Assembly: GCA_022072085.1 (NCBI GenBank)
Contig: JAJVII010000040.1
Span: 1-60,672 of the forward strand
Source of the DNA: Phycisphaerae bacterium
GTDB taxonomy: Bacteria > Planctomycetota > Phycisphaerae > JAJVII01
Direction: 5' to 3'
DNA: 60,672 nt
Both the position numbers and the translations under genes were made by a program. Within the stretch, counting starts at the first letter, position 1. Each line of letters starts with the position of its first letter. The notes beneath the pieces were generated by a model. That model did not search any database and was not told the DNA's origin. It saw nothing but the letters and a program-made list of their open reading frames with translations. This document shows, piece by piece, positions 30,369 through 39,053 of this stretch.

Positions 30369-33007
30369 TGCTTCCGTGCCCTTTCGCGTGCCTTCTCGAT
30401 GCGGTCGTTCAACAGGTCGCGCGGCTTGGAGGCCGGGTAGGCTCCGTTCAGCGTCGTCTGCATGGTCAGCGCCCGTCGGTCCCGCCGGGCCAGGTAGTGC
30501 TCGCCCAGCCGCTGGAGCAGATCCGGACGCAGGAAGTGCGCCCGCGGGATCAGCCGGAGGTACTCGTTCAACGTGTCGTCGTACTTGTCGTCGGCGCCGG
30601 CATGGTAGGCGGCGGCGAGCAGGGTGCGATAGGCCAGGTCGGGCGGGTTGGTCCGCTTGACGATGTCCATGAGATAGGGCACGGCGCGGGAGGTCGGCTT
30701 GCTGGGCCCGTCGGCGGTGGCGAACATGCTGGCCAGCATCGAGTCGGCGGCGTCCAGATCCCAGTGCCAGTCGTACATCGCCAGCAGACGATCGCCCAGG
30801 GCCTTGCCCTGCGAGACCTTCTTCAACTCGCCGAACGCCGAGCCCAGTTGCGGCAGGAAGCCCCGCTCGCGGTAGCCCGACCAGCGCGGGCGCGGCTCGC
30901 CGGTGAGCCGGCCGGCGGCGGCGACGGCCTTGTCGTTCTCTTTGGACTGGAGGAAGAGGTAGATGTCGTCGAACTGGTAGGCCTGGGCGAGGCTGGGGTT
31001 GATCTTCTGCTCGCGCAACCGCTTGCTGACGGCCTGGGCCTGGTCCCAGTCGCGGGCGTTCTCGAAGCAGGCCCGGGCCTGGGCCAGGCAGTAGAGACCC
31101 AGGTGCGTGTCGCCGGCCAGGTCGGCCCAGTTCATCCAGCCCTTGCCCAGCGTCACGTAGCGGTCCTCGCCCTCCTTGGCCGGCAGGGCCTGCATGATCA
31201 GTTGCAGGCTGTAGAGGTGTCCGCGCCGGGCGGCCGGTCCCAACTCAGCCAGCATGAGGTCGTACTTGCCCTGGGCGTCCTTGGCCGCCTCGAAGGCCTT
31301 GACCCGCAGGTCCACCCAGCGGCGGCGCAGGTGCGAGGAGGAGAACCGCCGCAGGGCCAGGTCCGTATCGGTAGCCAGCTTGTCGTAGTTGGCCTCGGCG
31401 TTGTCGGCGGTGCAACGCTTGTCGATGACGTCCTCGGTGCGCGGATGGCTGTTGTAGGTCGCGATCATGCGGTCCATCCAGGCGTCGCGCTCCTTGGGCA
31501 TCACCTGCGAGAAGTAATACTCGCACATCCGGGCGACGGCCTCGATGGTCTCGGCCGCCTCGGTGTGCTTGGTGAACATCTCGGTGGCGTCCTCCTCGGC
31601 GAAGCGCATCTGTCCGTCCTTGATGCGTCCGTCCAGCCGGGCGGCCAGCTTGGCGGCCTCGCCGTTGGGATCGGGCGCGGGGATCATGTAGCGCTTCACC
31701 GCGAGGTCCAGCCCGGGCTTGAGCACGCCGTATTTGGCGGCCAGTTTGCGGGCGTCGTTGTAGATGTCCGTGCTCCACATCGCCGGGTCCAGCAGGCCGT
31801 TGAACAGCGCTACCGCGCGGTCCGGCTGGTTGACGGTCATCGCCAGCTCGATCATCTGCTCCAGCTTGGCCGCCTTCTCCGGCGGAGTGCAGTCCCTGGC
31901 GTCCTCGTCGAGCATTTCGAAGGCCCGCTTGCACATCTCGGCGTCCTTGGGGGCCAGCTCCATCGCCCGCTTGATCAGCAGCCCGCGCACCGACGTGCCC
32001 CACTGCGTGCTGGCGTATCGCTTCACGAACGGGTCGGCCATCGCGACCAGATCCTTGGCGCCGTCGGGCTTGGCGGCCAGGAAGGTCGCGACGCGGTAGC
32101 CGGCCTCGCCGGCGCCGTTGTCGGTGGTGCCCTCCCACCGCTTCATGATCGTCGCGTAGATTTCCTGGGCCTTGTCGGCCTGCTTGAGTTCCTCCAGATA
32201 CTGCGACTTGCTCCACCACAACCGGCAGCAGTCCAGGTCGTCGCCCCAGTACTTGTCGTACGCGGCGAAGGCCTTGTCGGCTTCGTCGTCTCGGCCGGCG
32301 CGGTAGAGCAGTTCGCAGTGCCCCCAGTGCCACTGGGCCGGCAGGTAGCCCGGGCCCTTCTTGAACGTCGCGGCCAGCAGCGTCACGATCTGCTCGGCGG
32401 TATCCTTATTCGCCTTGGCCAGGTTCTGGAACAGGTCCAGCGTATCGCGGGCGTAATACTGGAACGGGCCCGCAAGGTTCTCGCGGTAGTAATAGCTGCG
32501 CGGGTCGAGCATGAAGTGGTCCAGCGCCTTGGCGCCGGTCGGGCCGGTCATCTCCTTGACCACCGTCAGGAAGTTGTCGGCGTCCTTCTTGGAAACGTAG
32601 AAGCTCATGCGTCCGATGTCGGCGAGCATCTCGGCCTCGGTGCCGGCATAAAGGCGGGAGATGTCCTCCAGCAGTTTGTTCGCATCGTCGTCGAGGTTCT
32701 GGGCCCGCAGGCAGACGGCCTTGTAGAGCCGGGCGTCGGGGATGTTCTCGTTGGTGCCGTAGCGGGCGATCATCTGGTCAAACAGGTCGTTGGCCTGCTG
32801 CCACTGCCGCACGTGCATCTGGCTGAGGGCGTCCTTGAAGACTTTCGCGGCCTTGTCAGCCAGCGTCTCCTTGTCAGCGGGCGCCGGGGCGGCTGCCGCC
32901 GCGCAGGCAGCCACGCACAGGATCGCGCATGCCGCGATCGCCGGCCGCATGGGCCTCGTTCGGCGTCCGCGCGGGGTCGACACGCTCTGGAATGTGATGG
33001 GGTGCAT
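30365..33007 (-). CDS. exported TPR-like helical-repeat protein, 880 aa
   Basis: The start at 33007 has GAGGAG close upstream; a signal-peptide core (IAACAILCVAACAAAAA) follows Met20. The body is nearly all helical, with repeated pairs such as WQQANDLFDQMIARYG, DADKLLEDISRLYAG-type and ADKAQEIYATIMKRW, in keeping with tetratricopeptide-like repeats that bind partner proteins. No enzyme motif is present. It is translated together with the toroid/DUF4159 protein (ATGA overlap), so the two may form one envelope complex. Confidence 0.85.
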   Translation of the reverse strand: MHPITFQSVSTPRGRRTRPMRPAIAACAILCVAACAAAAAPAPADKETLADKAAKVFKDALSQMHVRQWQQANDLFDQMIARYGTNENIPDARLYKAVCLRAQNLDDDANKLLEDISRLYAGTEAEMLADIGRMSFYVSKKDADNFLTVVKEMTGPTGAKALDHFMLDPRSYYYRENLAGPFQYYARDTLDLFQNLAKANKDTAEQIVTLLAATFKKGPGYLPAQWHWGHCELLYRAGRDDEADKAFAAYDKYWGDDLDCCRLWWSKSQYLEELKQADKAQEIYATIMKRWEGTTDNGAGEAGYRVATFLAAKPDGAKDLVAMADPFVKRYASTQWGTSVRGLLIKRAMELAPKDAEMCKRAFEMLDEDARDCTPPEKAAKLEQMIELAMTVNQPDRAVALFNGLLDPAMWSTDIYNDARKLAAKYGVLKPGLDLAVKRYMIPAPDPNGEAAKLAARLDGRIKDGQMRFAEEDATEMFTKHTEAAETIEAVARMCEYYFSQVMPKERDAWMDRMIATYNSHPRTEDVIDKRCTADNAEANYDKLATDTDLALRRFSSSHLRRRWVDLRVKAFEAAKDAQGKYDLMLAELGPAARRGHLYSLQLIMQALPAKEGEDRYVTLGKGWMNWADLAGDTHLGLYCLAQARACFENARDWDQAQAVSKRLREQKINPSLAQAYQFDDIYLFLQSKENDKAVAAAGRLTGEPRPRWSGYRERGFLPQLGSAFGELKKVSQGKALGDRLLAMYDWHWDLDAADSMLASMFATADGPSKPTSRAVPYLMDIVKRTNPPDLAYRTLLAAAYHAGADDKYDDTLNEYLRLIPRAHFLRPDLLQRLGEHYLARRDRRALTMQTTLNGAYPASKPRDLLNDRIEKARERARKQ

Positions 33008-33237
33008 GGGCTCCTCGCATTGGGCGACGGGCGGACGGGGTGTGCCGGTCGGCCGACGACGGGTGGATAAACCCGAGTCGCCGCCAAAGGTTTCCCGCGC
33101 CCGGAGCCGCGTCGCCCGGGGTCTCGCGCAGCGTCAGAGTACAACGCCATTGTAGCGCATCTTTAGACACACGCAATGGCTGTGCGTTGGCCGACAGGGC
33201 CGCTTTTCCGCCTGTCGCACGCCGCGGCAGGGGCGGG

Positions 33238-33243
33238 TATAAT
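33238..33243 (+). promoter_or_regulatory. possible -10 box before the acylphosphatase gene
   Basis: TATAAT stands out in a GC-rich gap about 60 bases before the start at 33306, but no convincing -35 hexamer lies 16-18 bp upstream. The rest of the gap (33,008-33,305) shows nothing further. Confidence 0.3.
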
Positions 33244-33305
33244 CTCTTCGTGTCGCGTCGGTTCCTGTCTCGGCCGCCGCCTGGTCGGCCGACCGGAGAG
33301 TTGCC

Positions 33306-33716
33306 ATGAAAGTCTCAGGCCGCACGTTGCTGGCCGCGGCGTGTCTCGGCGTGTTCCTGCTCGGCGGCTGCACGCAACGGGCGACGCCCGCGCCCCAGCC
33401 GCCGGCCGCCGCGCCGGTTACCCCCGCTGCCCCGGCCGCCACGCCGATCGTCCGCCGCCACGCCTTCGTCAGCGGGCGCGTGCAGGGCGTGGGCTTCCGC
33501 GTCTTCACGATGCAGCAGGCCCGCATCCTGGGCGTCGTCGGCTGGGTGCGCAACCTCGACGACGGGCGCGTCGAAGCGGTGATGCAGGGTACGCCCGACG
33601 CGGTCGGCAAACTGGTCGAGAAAGTCCGCGTCGGCCCGTCGCCGGCGCGGGTGGACAAGGTGGAACTGACCGACGAGCCCGTCGGCGAAGAGTTCACGAC
33701 CTTCAACACGCGGTGA
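33306..33716 (+). CDS. lipoprotein with acylphosphatase domain
   Basis: The start has GGAGAG upstream. A lipoprotein signal with lipobox LLGGC (Cys22) is followed by a ~25-residue Pro/Ala linker. Residues ~51-136 form a full acylphosphatase: SGRVQGVGFRVF with the phosphate-binding Arg65, and GWVRNLDDGRVEAVMQG with catalytic Asn83. Acylphosphatases hydrolyse carboxyl-phosphate bonds and are normally free cytoplasmic proteins, so a membrane-anchored periplasmic form is unusual. The next gene starts 13 bases later. Confidence 0.9.
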   Translation: MKVSGRTLLAAACLGVFLLGGCTQRATPAPQPPAAAPVTPAAPAATPIVRRHAFVSGRVQGVGFRVFTMQQARILGVVGWVRNLDDGRVEAVMQGTPDAVGKLVEKVRVGPSPARVDKVELTDEPVGEEFTTFNTR

Positions 33717-33729
33717 CCGCGGAGCGGAC

Positions 33730-35679
33730 ATGAGGCGCTGCTGCCTGCTGACGGCATTGCTCGCGACGGCCTGGCTGGCCGACCCCGCGGCTGCGCTGAT
33801 CGAGCGGCTCTACTCGCTGCACGACGTGCTCAACGACTCGACGCACGTGCTGGTCGGCCGACTCGCGCTGGTCGACGCCGAGCGGCAGATCGCGGTGATC
33901 GACGTCGAGCGCGCCGCCAAGGGCCGCAAGGAATTCGACCGCGTCAAGGTCTCCCTCCGCGACGCCGCCGAGGACCACCGCGCCTGCCTGTTGCGGCGGC
34001 TGAAGGAGAAGAACCCGGTCCTGCTCTTCTGCCGCCGTGACGGCAACGGCGTGGCCGCCCTCGCCTACGCCGGCGGGGCGTGGTTCCAGCTCTTCCTGCC
34101 CGCCGATCAGCCCGGCCCGCAGCAGAACGCCTGGTGGCAGTTCACCGTCGTCGAACTGCACATGACCCGCACCTATCGCGGGCCCGCCGCCGAGTTGGTC
34201 AAGCTGACCGACGCCGTCATCGCCGGCCGGGCCGAGGCCCCGCCGACCGACGCCAAGGCCCCGTCGCTTGACCTCAAGGCCGACCCCGCCGCCGACGACG
34301 CCCCGCCCTCCAACACGTTCGCCCTGGTCGCGTCGCTGCCCTGCCCCGCCGCCGACGGCCCGGGCCAATTGGCCGGCCGCGACATCGACGGCGACGGCCG
34401 ACCCGAGTTGTTCGCCGCCCGGCCCGGCGGCGACCTGCTGCTGCGGCTGGAACAGCGCGGCCACGCATGGGCCTGCTCTGTCATCAAGCCGCCGCACGCG
34501 CCGCAGACCCGCTCGCGGTCAGCCGACCTGGCCGACCTCGACGCCGACGGCCGACTCGACCTGCTGACCACCGACGCCGCCGGGGCGCTGTGGACGCAGT
34601 CGGAGGACGGCTTCGCCGCGGCTGCCCTGCTGCCGGCGGCCGCGGACCTGCGCAGCGTCGCGTGGATCGACGCCGACAACGACGGCCTGCCCGACGCCCT
34701 GCTGGCCGATGCCGCGTCGCTTCGACTGTTCCGCAACGCCGGCGCCGGCCCGCAGCGGTTCGCCGAGATCACAGACAAGGCCGGCCTGGCCGACAAGGGC
34801 CCCGGCGACGCCGGCGGCAAGGACGACGCCCGCATCGTCAGCCTGGTCGACGCGGACAACGACGGGCGGACCGACCTGTTCTACAACCTCGGGTCGGGGC
34901 GGCTCTATCACAACCGGGGCGATGGCACGTTCGGCCTGTCGCCCAAGTGCGGCATCGACCTGCCCGGCGGCGGCGACTGGCCCCGCCGTCTCGCCTGGGC
35001 CGACTACGACAACGACGGCGACGCCGACCTGTTCGTCCCCGCGCCCGGCAAGGCCCGGCTCTACCGCAACAACGGCGACGGCTCGTTCACCGACGTCAGC
35101 GCCGCCGCGGGCGACCTGGCCAAGGCCGACGCCCCCAGCGTCGCCGCCGCCTGGGGCGACGTGGACGGCGACGGCAACCTCGACCTGTTCGTCTGCCACA
35201 CCCGCGGCGGCGGACGGCTCTACCTCGGCGACGGCAAGGGCGGCTTCCGCGACGCGACCGAGGCGACCGGCGTCGCGAAGCTCTCGCCGGCTGACGCCGC
35301 CGTCCGCGCGGCCGTCCTGGCCGACCTCGACGGCGACGGTCGGCTGGACCTGGCGATCGACCTGGCCGACCGCGTCGTCGTCGCGATCAGCAGCCTGCCG
35401 CAGGCCGACGGGCGCGCGGCGCTGTCCGTTCGGCTGGCCGTCGCCCGCGGCGCGACGGGCGCCACCGCCCGGCTGGCCGACACGCAAGGCCGCCTCCTGG
35501 GGTCGCGGGCCGAGCCGCTGTCGATGCACTGGGCTGTTCCGTCCGACGTCGAATGCCGCCTGCTGGTCCGCCTGGCCGACGGCCGAACCGCCACCCCCCG
35601 CTTCGCCCCGACCGCCCGCCCCCAGAGCGTCGTTCTGGACGACGAAGACTTCCGCGCAGCCCCTCCCGCCCCGCACTGA
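33730..35679 (+). CDS. secreted FG-GAP/VCBS repeat protein, 649 aa
   Basis: The start has GGAG five bases upstream. A signal peptide (LLTALLATAWLADPAAA) precedes a ~170-residue beta-rich domain (YSLHDVLNDSTHVLVGRLALVD), then FG-GAP repeats with acidic loops: DIDGDGRPEL, DLDADGRLDLL, DADNDGLPDAL, DADNDGRTDLF, DYDNDGDADLF, DVDGDGNLDLF and DLDGDGRLDLA. It ends in a small domain without repeats. It is probably a surface or periplasmic propeller. It is close behind the lipoprotein-acylphosphatase gene and likely shares its transcript. Confidence 0.9.
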   Translation: MRRCCLLTALLATAWLADPAAALIERLYSLHDVLNDSTHVLVGRLALVDAERQIAVIDVERAAKGRKEFDRVKVSLRDAAEDHRACLLRRLKEKNPVLLFCRRDGNGVAALAYAGGAWFQLFLPADQPGPQQNAWWQFTVVELHMTRTYRGPAAELVKLTDAVIAGRAEAPPTDAKAPSLDLKADPAADDAPPSNTFALVASLPCPAADGPGQLAGRDIDGDGRPELFAARPGGDLLLRLEQRGHAWACSVIKPPHAPQTRSRSADLADLDADGRLDLLTTDAAGALWTQSEDGFAAAALLPAAADLRSVAWIDADNDGLPDALLADAASLRLFRNAGAGPQRFAEITDKAGLADKGPGDAGGKDDARIVSLVDADNDGRTDLFYNLGSGRLYHNRGDGTFGLSPKCGIDLPGGGDWPRRLAWADYDNDGDADLFVPAPGKARLYRNNGDGSFTDVSAAAGDLAKADAPSVAAAWGDVDGDGNLDLFVCHTRGGGRLYLGDGKGGFRDATEATGVAKLSPADAAVRAAVLADLDGDGRLDLAIDLADRVVVAISSLPQADGRAALSVRLAVARGATGATARLADTQGRLLGSRAEPLSMHWAVPSDVECRLLVRLADGRTATPRFAPTARPQSVVLDDEDFRAAPPAPH

Positions 35680-35700
35680 CCCCGGCTGCGGATCGCGTCT

Positions 35701-35875
35701 GGGCCACAGATGGGCACAGATGGCCCGAAGTCTCGCCGCGGAGGCGCTGAGTGGGACGCGGACGAGGGGGGCTGGAGGCTAGGGGACAGGGGTCAGGAAA
35801 AGCAGAGGCCGCGGACTCTTCTTCTCGCTGCCCCTCTAACCTCTAACCCCTGACCCCTGGCCTCTATCCCCCAGG
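35701..35875. repeat. word-repeat cluster: ACAGATGGGC arm and inverted GGGGTCAGG arms
   Basis: Bases 35701-35726 hold GCCACAGATGGGCACAGATGGC (two ACAGATG words). 35731-35751 hold TCTCGCCGCGGAGGCGCTGAG, which recurs near 37,484. 35766-35797 (GGAGGCTAGGGGACAGGGGTCAGG) faces its degenerate inverted copy at 35831-35875 (CCTCTAACCCCTGACCCCTGG). It fills the whole gap between two rightward genes. Confidence 0.6.
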
Positions 35876-35918
35876 TACTTCTAAACCCGCTCGCCCGCAG
35901 CGCCGATGATGCTGCTGC

Positions 35919-37439
35919 ATGACTATGGATACGCCACGATCCAACAGGAATCCGCAGGCCACCGGTTCGGCGGCGGCTGGGAGCGGCACCGGGAGCTTCG
36001 AGCTTCCGCCGGCGTTCCCGGGCTACATCGCCGTGCCAGCGGCGGTCATTGGCGGCCAGGCCCCGCTGGATTTCTGCGTGTCGATCAAGAACCCGCAGGG
36101 CGAAATCGCCCCCTGCCTGCCCGCCGGCCAGCCGCCCGACGCCGCCAAACTCGCGGCAGCCGAGTCGGCCAACCCGGGCTACGCCTACGTCACCGACGCC
36201 GACTATCCGAAATACCGCCTCCGCGCCGAGTCGGGCATCCCGGCCCTGCTGGCTGACGAACAGATCGGCCCGCACCGGTTCCGCCTGGCCTTCGAGCTGC
36301 TGACGCAGTTGGCTGACGAGCTGCTGGAGTCGTCCGAGCAGGCCCAGGCCGGCGGGACGCTCGACCGCGTCGTGGCCGTCTGCAAGCTGCTGGCTGAATT
36401 GGCCACCGGGCGGCTGGATCAGCTTCGCACGCTGGCCGGCAGCGCGGACAACGACTGGTCGGCGGCCCAGCACATGGTCAGCGTCGCGATCGGCGGCCTG
36501 CGGCTGGCCCGGGCGCTGGGGCTGGACTCCAAGAGCTGGGACCGGATCGCGCTGGCCTGCTGGCTGCACGACATCGGCATGGCCGGCGTGCCCGCGTCGC
36601 TCCAGATCAAGGAAGGCCGACTCAGCGAGGCCGAGTGGCAGCTCCTGCACGACCACCCGGCCCGCGGCCGCGAGTGGCTGGCCAACCAGGGGCGGTTCGA
36701 CGCCGCGGTGGTGGCCGTGCCCGACCAGCACCACGAGCAGCACAACGGCAAGGGCTATCCGCAGGGCCTCTCGGGCGATTCGATTCACCCCTGGGCCCGG
36801 CTGTGCGCAATCGTGGACACGTACGACCAGCTCGTGAACAGCCGGCCTTTCCGCGACGGCCTGACGCCGCAGCGGGCGGTCTGGCTGATCAACGCCGAAG
36901 CCGGCGAGCGATTCGACCCGATGATGTGCGTGGTCTGGCAGAACGAGATTCTCGAACCCGCGCCGCAGCCCGAAGCCGACGGGGACAAGGCCCCCGCGCC
37001 GCAGCAGGTGAGGATGGACAGCGAGACGGTCAGCCGAATCCTCGCGGCCACGCCGCAGTCGCCAATCCCGCTGGAGGGCTACCTGCCGCTGCCGCCGCTG
37101 GCGCCGGCGGTGCAGACGCGGCGGACCAGCATCTACATCCGCAAGGACGAGCGGCGGAACTTCGAACGGTTCCCCTTCGTCCGCGACTGCCGCGTCCGCA
37201 TCGTCAACCCCGAGAACGCGGAGCAGCGTATCAGCTTCTGGGCCAGCACCGTCGAGCTGTCGCGCGGCGGGCTGCGTTTCGCCCACGCCCGGCCGATCGG
37301 CATCGGCCAGGTGGTCTCGATCTTCCTGCCCGACCGCGGCGGCACGACCGGCAAGAACCTGCTGGCCATGGTCGCCCACTGCCGGATGAGCCCCGACAAC
37401 GTCTACCACGTCGGCTGCCGGTTTGATTTCCCGGAGTAG
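35919..37439 (+). CDS. HD-GYP phosphodiesterase with PilZ domain, 506 aa
   Basis: The N-terminal ~170 residues are uncharacterised. The HD-GYP domain follows (~185-330), with catalytic HD at 217-218 (CWLHDIGM), HDHP, and the GYP segment 279-281 inside HNGKGYPQGLSG. After a linker, residues ~405-506 form a PilZ c-di-GMP-binding domain (RKDERRNFERFPF, then STVELSRGGLRF). HD-GYP enzymes degrade c-di-GMP, and the PilZ part would bind the same nucleotide, so the protein may sense and remove it. No transmembrane segment is seen. The start could also be Met3, six bases downstream. Confidence 0.92.
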   Translation: MTMDTPRSNRNPQATGSAAAGSGTGSFELPPAFPGYIAVPAAVIGGQAPLDFCVSIKNPQGEIAPCLPAGQPPDAAKLAAAESANPGYAYVTDADYPKYRLRAESGIPALLADEQIGPHRFRLAFELLTQLADELLESSEQAQAGGTLDRVVAVCKLLAELATGRLDQLRTLAGSADNDWSAAQHMVSVAIGGLRLARALGLDSKSWDRIALACWLHDIGMAGVPASLQIKEGRLSEAEWQLLHDHPARGREWLANQGRFDAAVVAVPDQHHEQHNGKGYPQGLSGDSIHPWARLCAIVDTYDQLVNSRPFRDGLTPQRAVWLINAEAGERFDPMMCVVWQNEILEPAPQPEADGDKAPAPQQVRMDSETVSRILAATPQSPIPLEGYLPLPPLAPAVQTRRTSIYIRKDERRNFERFPFVRDCRVRIVNPENAEQRISFWASTVELSRGGLRFAHARPIGIGQVVSIFLPDRGGTTGKNLLAMVAHCRMSPDNVYHVGCRFDFPE

Positions 37440-37481
37440 CGAAGCAAGACCCGTCCAAGCAGCAGACGGACACGGACATCA

Positions 37482-37640
37482 GAGGTCTCGCCGCTGAGGC
37501 GCTGAGGCGCTGAAGGGACGGGGATCAGGAGTCAGAAGATAGGAGATAGGAGTCGGCCTGACTGCCCCTGCCCCCGGCTACCAGCCCCTAGCAACGAACC
37601 ACTAGCCACGGACCACAGACCACTGCCCCCTGCCCCCTCA
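37482..37640. repeat. word-repeat cluster between convergent genes
   Basis: GCCGCTGAGGCGCTGAGGCGCTGA (GAGGCGCT repeated) is followed by GGGATCAGGAGTCAGAAGATAGGAGATAGGAG and then pyrimidine-rich words (CTACCAGCCCCTAGC, CCACTAGCCACGGACCACAGACCAC, CCCCCTGCCCCCT). The two halves are roughly complementary, so a long imperfect hairpin could form at the end of both convergent transcripts. Confidence 0.55.
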
Positions 37641-38153
37641 CCTCAACGCGTGCAGGCCGGCGGATTGGCGGGCGGCGTTCACCTTGGCCAGCGCGGCGGG
37701 CTCAGCCGCCAGGAACTTCACCAGTTGCGTCGGCGTGCAGCCCAGGGCGTCGGCTGTCGCCCGCGGGTCCATCGCGCGTTCGGCCAGCACGTCCATCGCC
37801 TCAGCCAACAGCGCCGGGAAGTCCGCGTGGGACGGGTTGCAGACGATCCGCCCGCCGACGCAGCGCGACCGCCACAGATCGCTGGACCCGAACGACAGGC
37901 CGATCGGACGGCGATGCTCGATCGCCAGCCTCACCCGCAGCCGCCACAGGGCCCGCGTGCGGTTCTCGTGCTGGCTGCGCCGCTCGGAGGCCTGGGCCGC
38001 CAGCCCGGTCGGCCGATGCGTGACGGTGACGGCCGTCTCGACCTTGTTGCGGTGCTGCCCGCCCGGGCCGGACGCGCGGGTCCGCCGCACGTCGCACTCG
38101 GCCAGCAGGCGCGGCTCGTCCCAGGCGGCTGGATGTTCGTGCGTCGCGCTCAT
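37638..38153 (-). CDS. release-factor-like peptidyl-tRNA hydrolase (GGQ domain)
   Basis: The protein has 171 residues. The RF-1 type domain has RASGPGGQHRNKVETAVTVTH with the catalytic GGQ near residue 33, followed by AQASERRSQHENRTRAL, as in the ArfB/Pth4 group of codon-independent release factors. The C-terminal part (LGCTPTQLVKFLAAEPAAL) is a helical tail that differs from the basic ArfB tail. It lacks the codon-recognition domains of RF1/RF2. It probably rescues stalled ribosomes. Confidence 0.87.
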   Translation of the reverse strand: MSATHEHPAAWDEPRLLAECDVRRTRASGPGGQHRNKVETAVTVTHRPTGLAAQASERRSQHENRTRALWRLRVRLAIEHRRPIGLSFGSSDLWRSRCVGGRIVCNPSHADFPALLAEAMDVLAERAMDPRATADALGCTPTQLVKFLAAEPAALAKVNAARQSAGLHALR

Positions 38154-38186
38154 GCGGGCATCATAGCAGAACCCGCGACACCCGGA

Positions 38187-38336
38187 GGAACACGGATTGC
38201 ACGGGCAAGACGGATTGCACGGAGGGAGACTCGACGGAAACCGGGGTCAGCCGCATTCACGGATGCCGAGAATCTCCTTTCCTATGTCCTGTTTGCCCTC
38301 CGTGTAATCCGTGTCAATCCGTGCAATCCGTGTTCC
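38187..38336. repeat. inverted word repeat (ACGGATTGC family)
   Basis: The left arm 38187-38226 is GGAACACGGATTGCACGG plus a second ACGGATTGCACGGAGGG; the right arm 38296-38336 is its near-exact inverted copy, with three AATCCGTG words. The ~70-base centre has no gene. As RNA it would form a long hairpin. It lies between a leftward and a rightward gene. Confidence 0.75.
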
Positions 38337-38404
38337 TCTTCTCTTCCCGCAGCCGTTGCCCCTTGTCGAAATCGCCCGCGGCCTCTATGCTGGACTGTTG
38401 CACT

Positions 38405-38779
38405 ATGGTCCGAACCGCACTGGTCATCCTGCTGTCCGCCCTGCTTCCGGTTGCCACCGGCTGCATGTGGGATTGGAACTCGCCCGACAACCGCACCGGC
38501 GACGAGCAGCGGATGGTCTACCCCAGCGACCCGACGCCCGGCGAGGCGACCCGCTTCGTCGCGGTCCACGACGACGACACCGTCAGCGACCAGATCGACG
38601 CAGTCGGCCAGCCCGGCGAGCCGGTGCTCCAGGCCCCGCGGGTGACGGCCCAGCCGATCCTCCCAGCCGGCGGCGTTGTCCAGCCCCAGCCCGGCAGCGA
38701 GGGCGTCCTGATCGAGGCCCCGCCGGAGGACGGCGCCCAGCCTCAAGACAACCCCACCACGGCCCCCGACCGGCCGTGA
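38405..38779 (+). CDS. small lipoprotein, 124 aa
   Basis: The start at 38405 gives a clean lipoprotein signal (MVRTALVILLSALLPVATGC, Cys at position 20); the longer frame from 38321 would add residues that come from the preceding repeat. The mature part is short, acidic and proline-rich (VQPQPGSEGVLIEAPPEDG), ending in a PTTAPDRP tail. It is probably unstructured and anchored to a membrane. No family was recognised. Confidence 0.7.
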   Translation: MVRTALVILLSALLPVATGCMWDWNSPDNRTGDEQRMVYPSDPTPGEATRFVAVHDDDTVSDQIDAVGQPGEPVLQAPRVTAQPILPAGGVVQPQPGSEGVLIEAPPEDGAQPQDNPTTAPDRP

Positions 38780-38848
38780 TCAGGGGTCAAGGATCGGGGG
38801 CCAGGGGCCAGTCAGACCGACCCCCGATCCCCGACGCCCGATCGCCCC
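38780..38848. repeat. inverted word repeat (GATCGGGGGCC family)
   Basis: GATCAGGGGTCAAGGATCGGGGG and CCAGGGGCCAG (38778-38810) face CCCCCGATCCCCGACGCCCGATCG (38820-38844), which is complementary in several blocks. It begins directly after the lipoprotein stop and may end its transcript. Confidence 0.55.
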
Positions 38849-38887
38849 CAAATCGACCTTCCCAGTATTGAAATTTGTGATTACCGC

Positions 38888-38917
38888 TTGCTACCGCGTC
38901 CGATAAAGAAGTATCAT
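38888..38917 (+). promoter_or_regulatory. promoter of the ParA-CBM48 gene
   Basis: TTGCTA (38888-38893) and TATCAT (38912-38917) are 18 bp apart, in an AT-richer patch. It leaves a leader of about 130 bases before the start codon at 39054, which has AAGGAGGAGG upstream. No riboswitch fold was recognised in the leader. Confidence 0.4.
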
Positions 38918-39053
38918 CGTCGGCGTGCAGGGCGGTTGTGCGAGGCCGGTTTCGGAGGATCCGGGCCGGCGCGGGCGGGGATGAGCCCGCGGCACAAACT
39001 GAAGTTGCCGTTCCAGCGCCGGCCTGAGCATCGCATCTCTCAAGGAGGAGGTT

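Noticed and set aside
30356-33070. A 900-codon plus-strand open frame over the TPR-like gene, and similar ones at 28179-30440 and 7319-9532.
   Set aside because: These are antisense frames expected when the real gene has strong GC at third positions; the translations show no domain or motif.
38321-38404. An earlier start for the small lipoprotein.
   Set aside because: The extra 28 residues are encoded by the arm of an intergenic repeat and would bury the lipoprotein signal.
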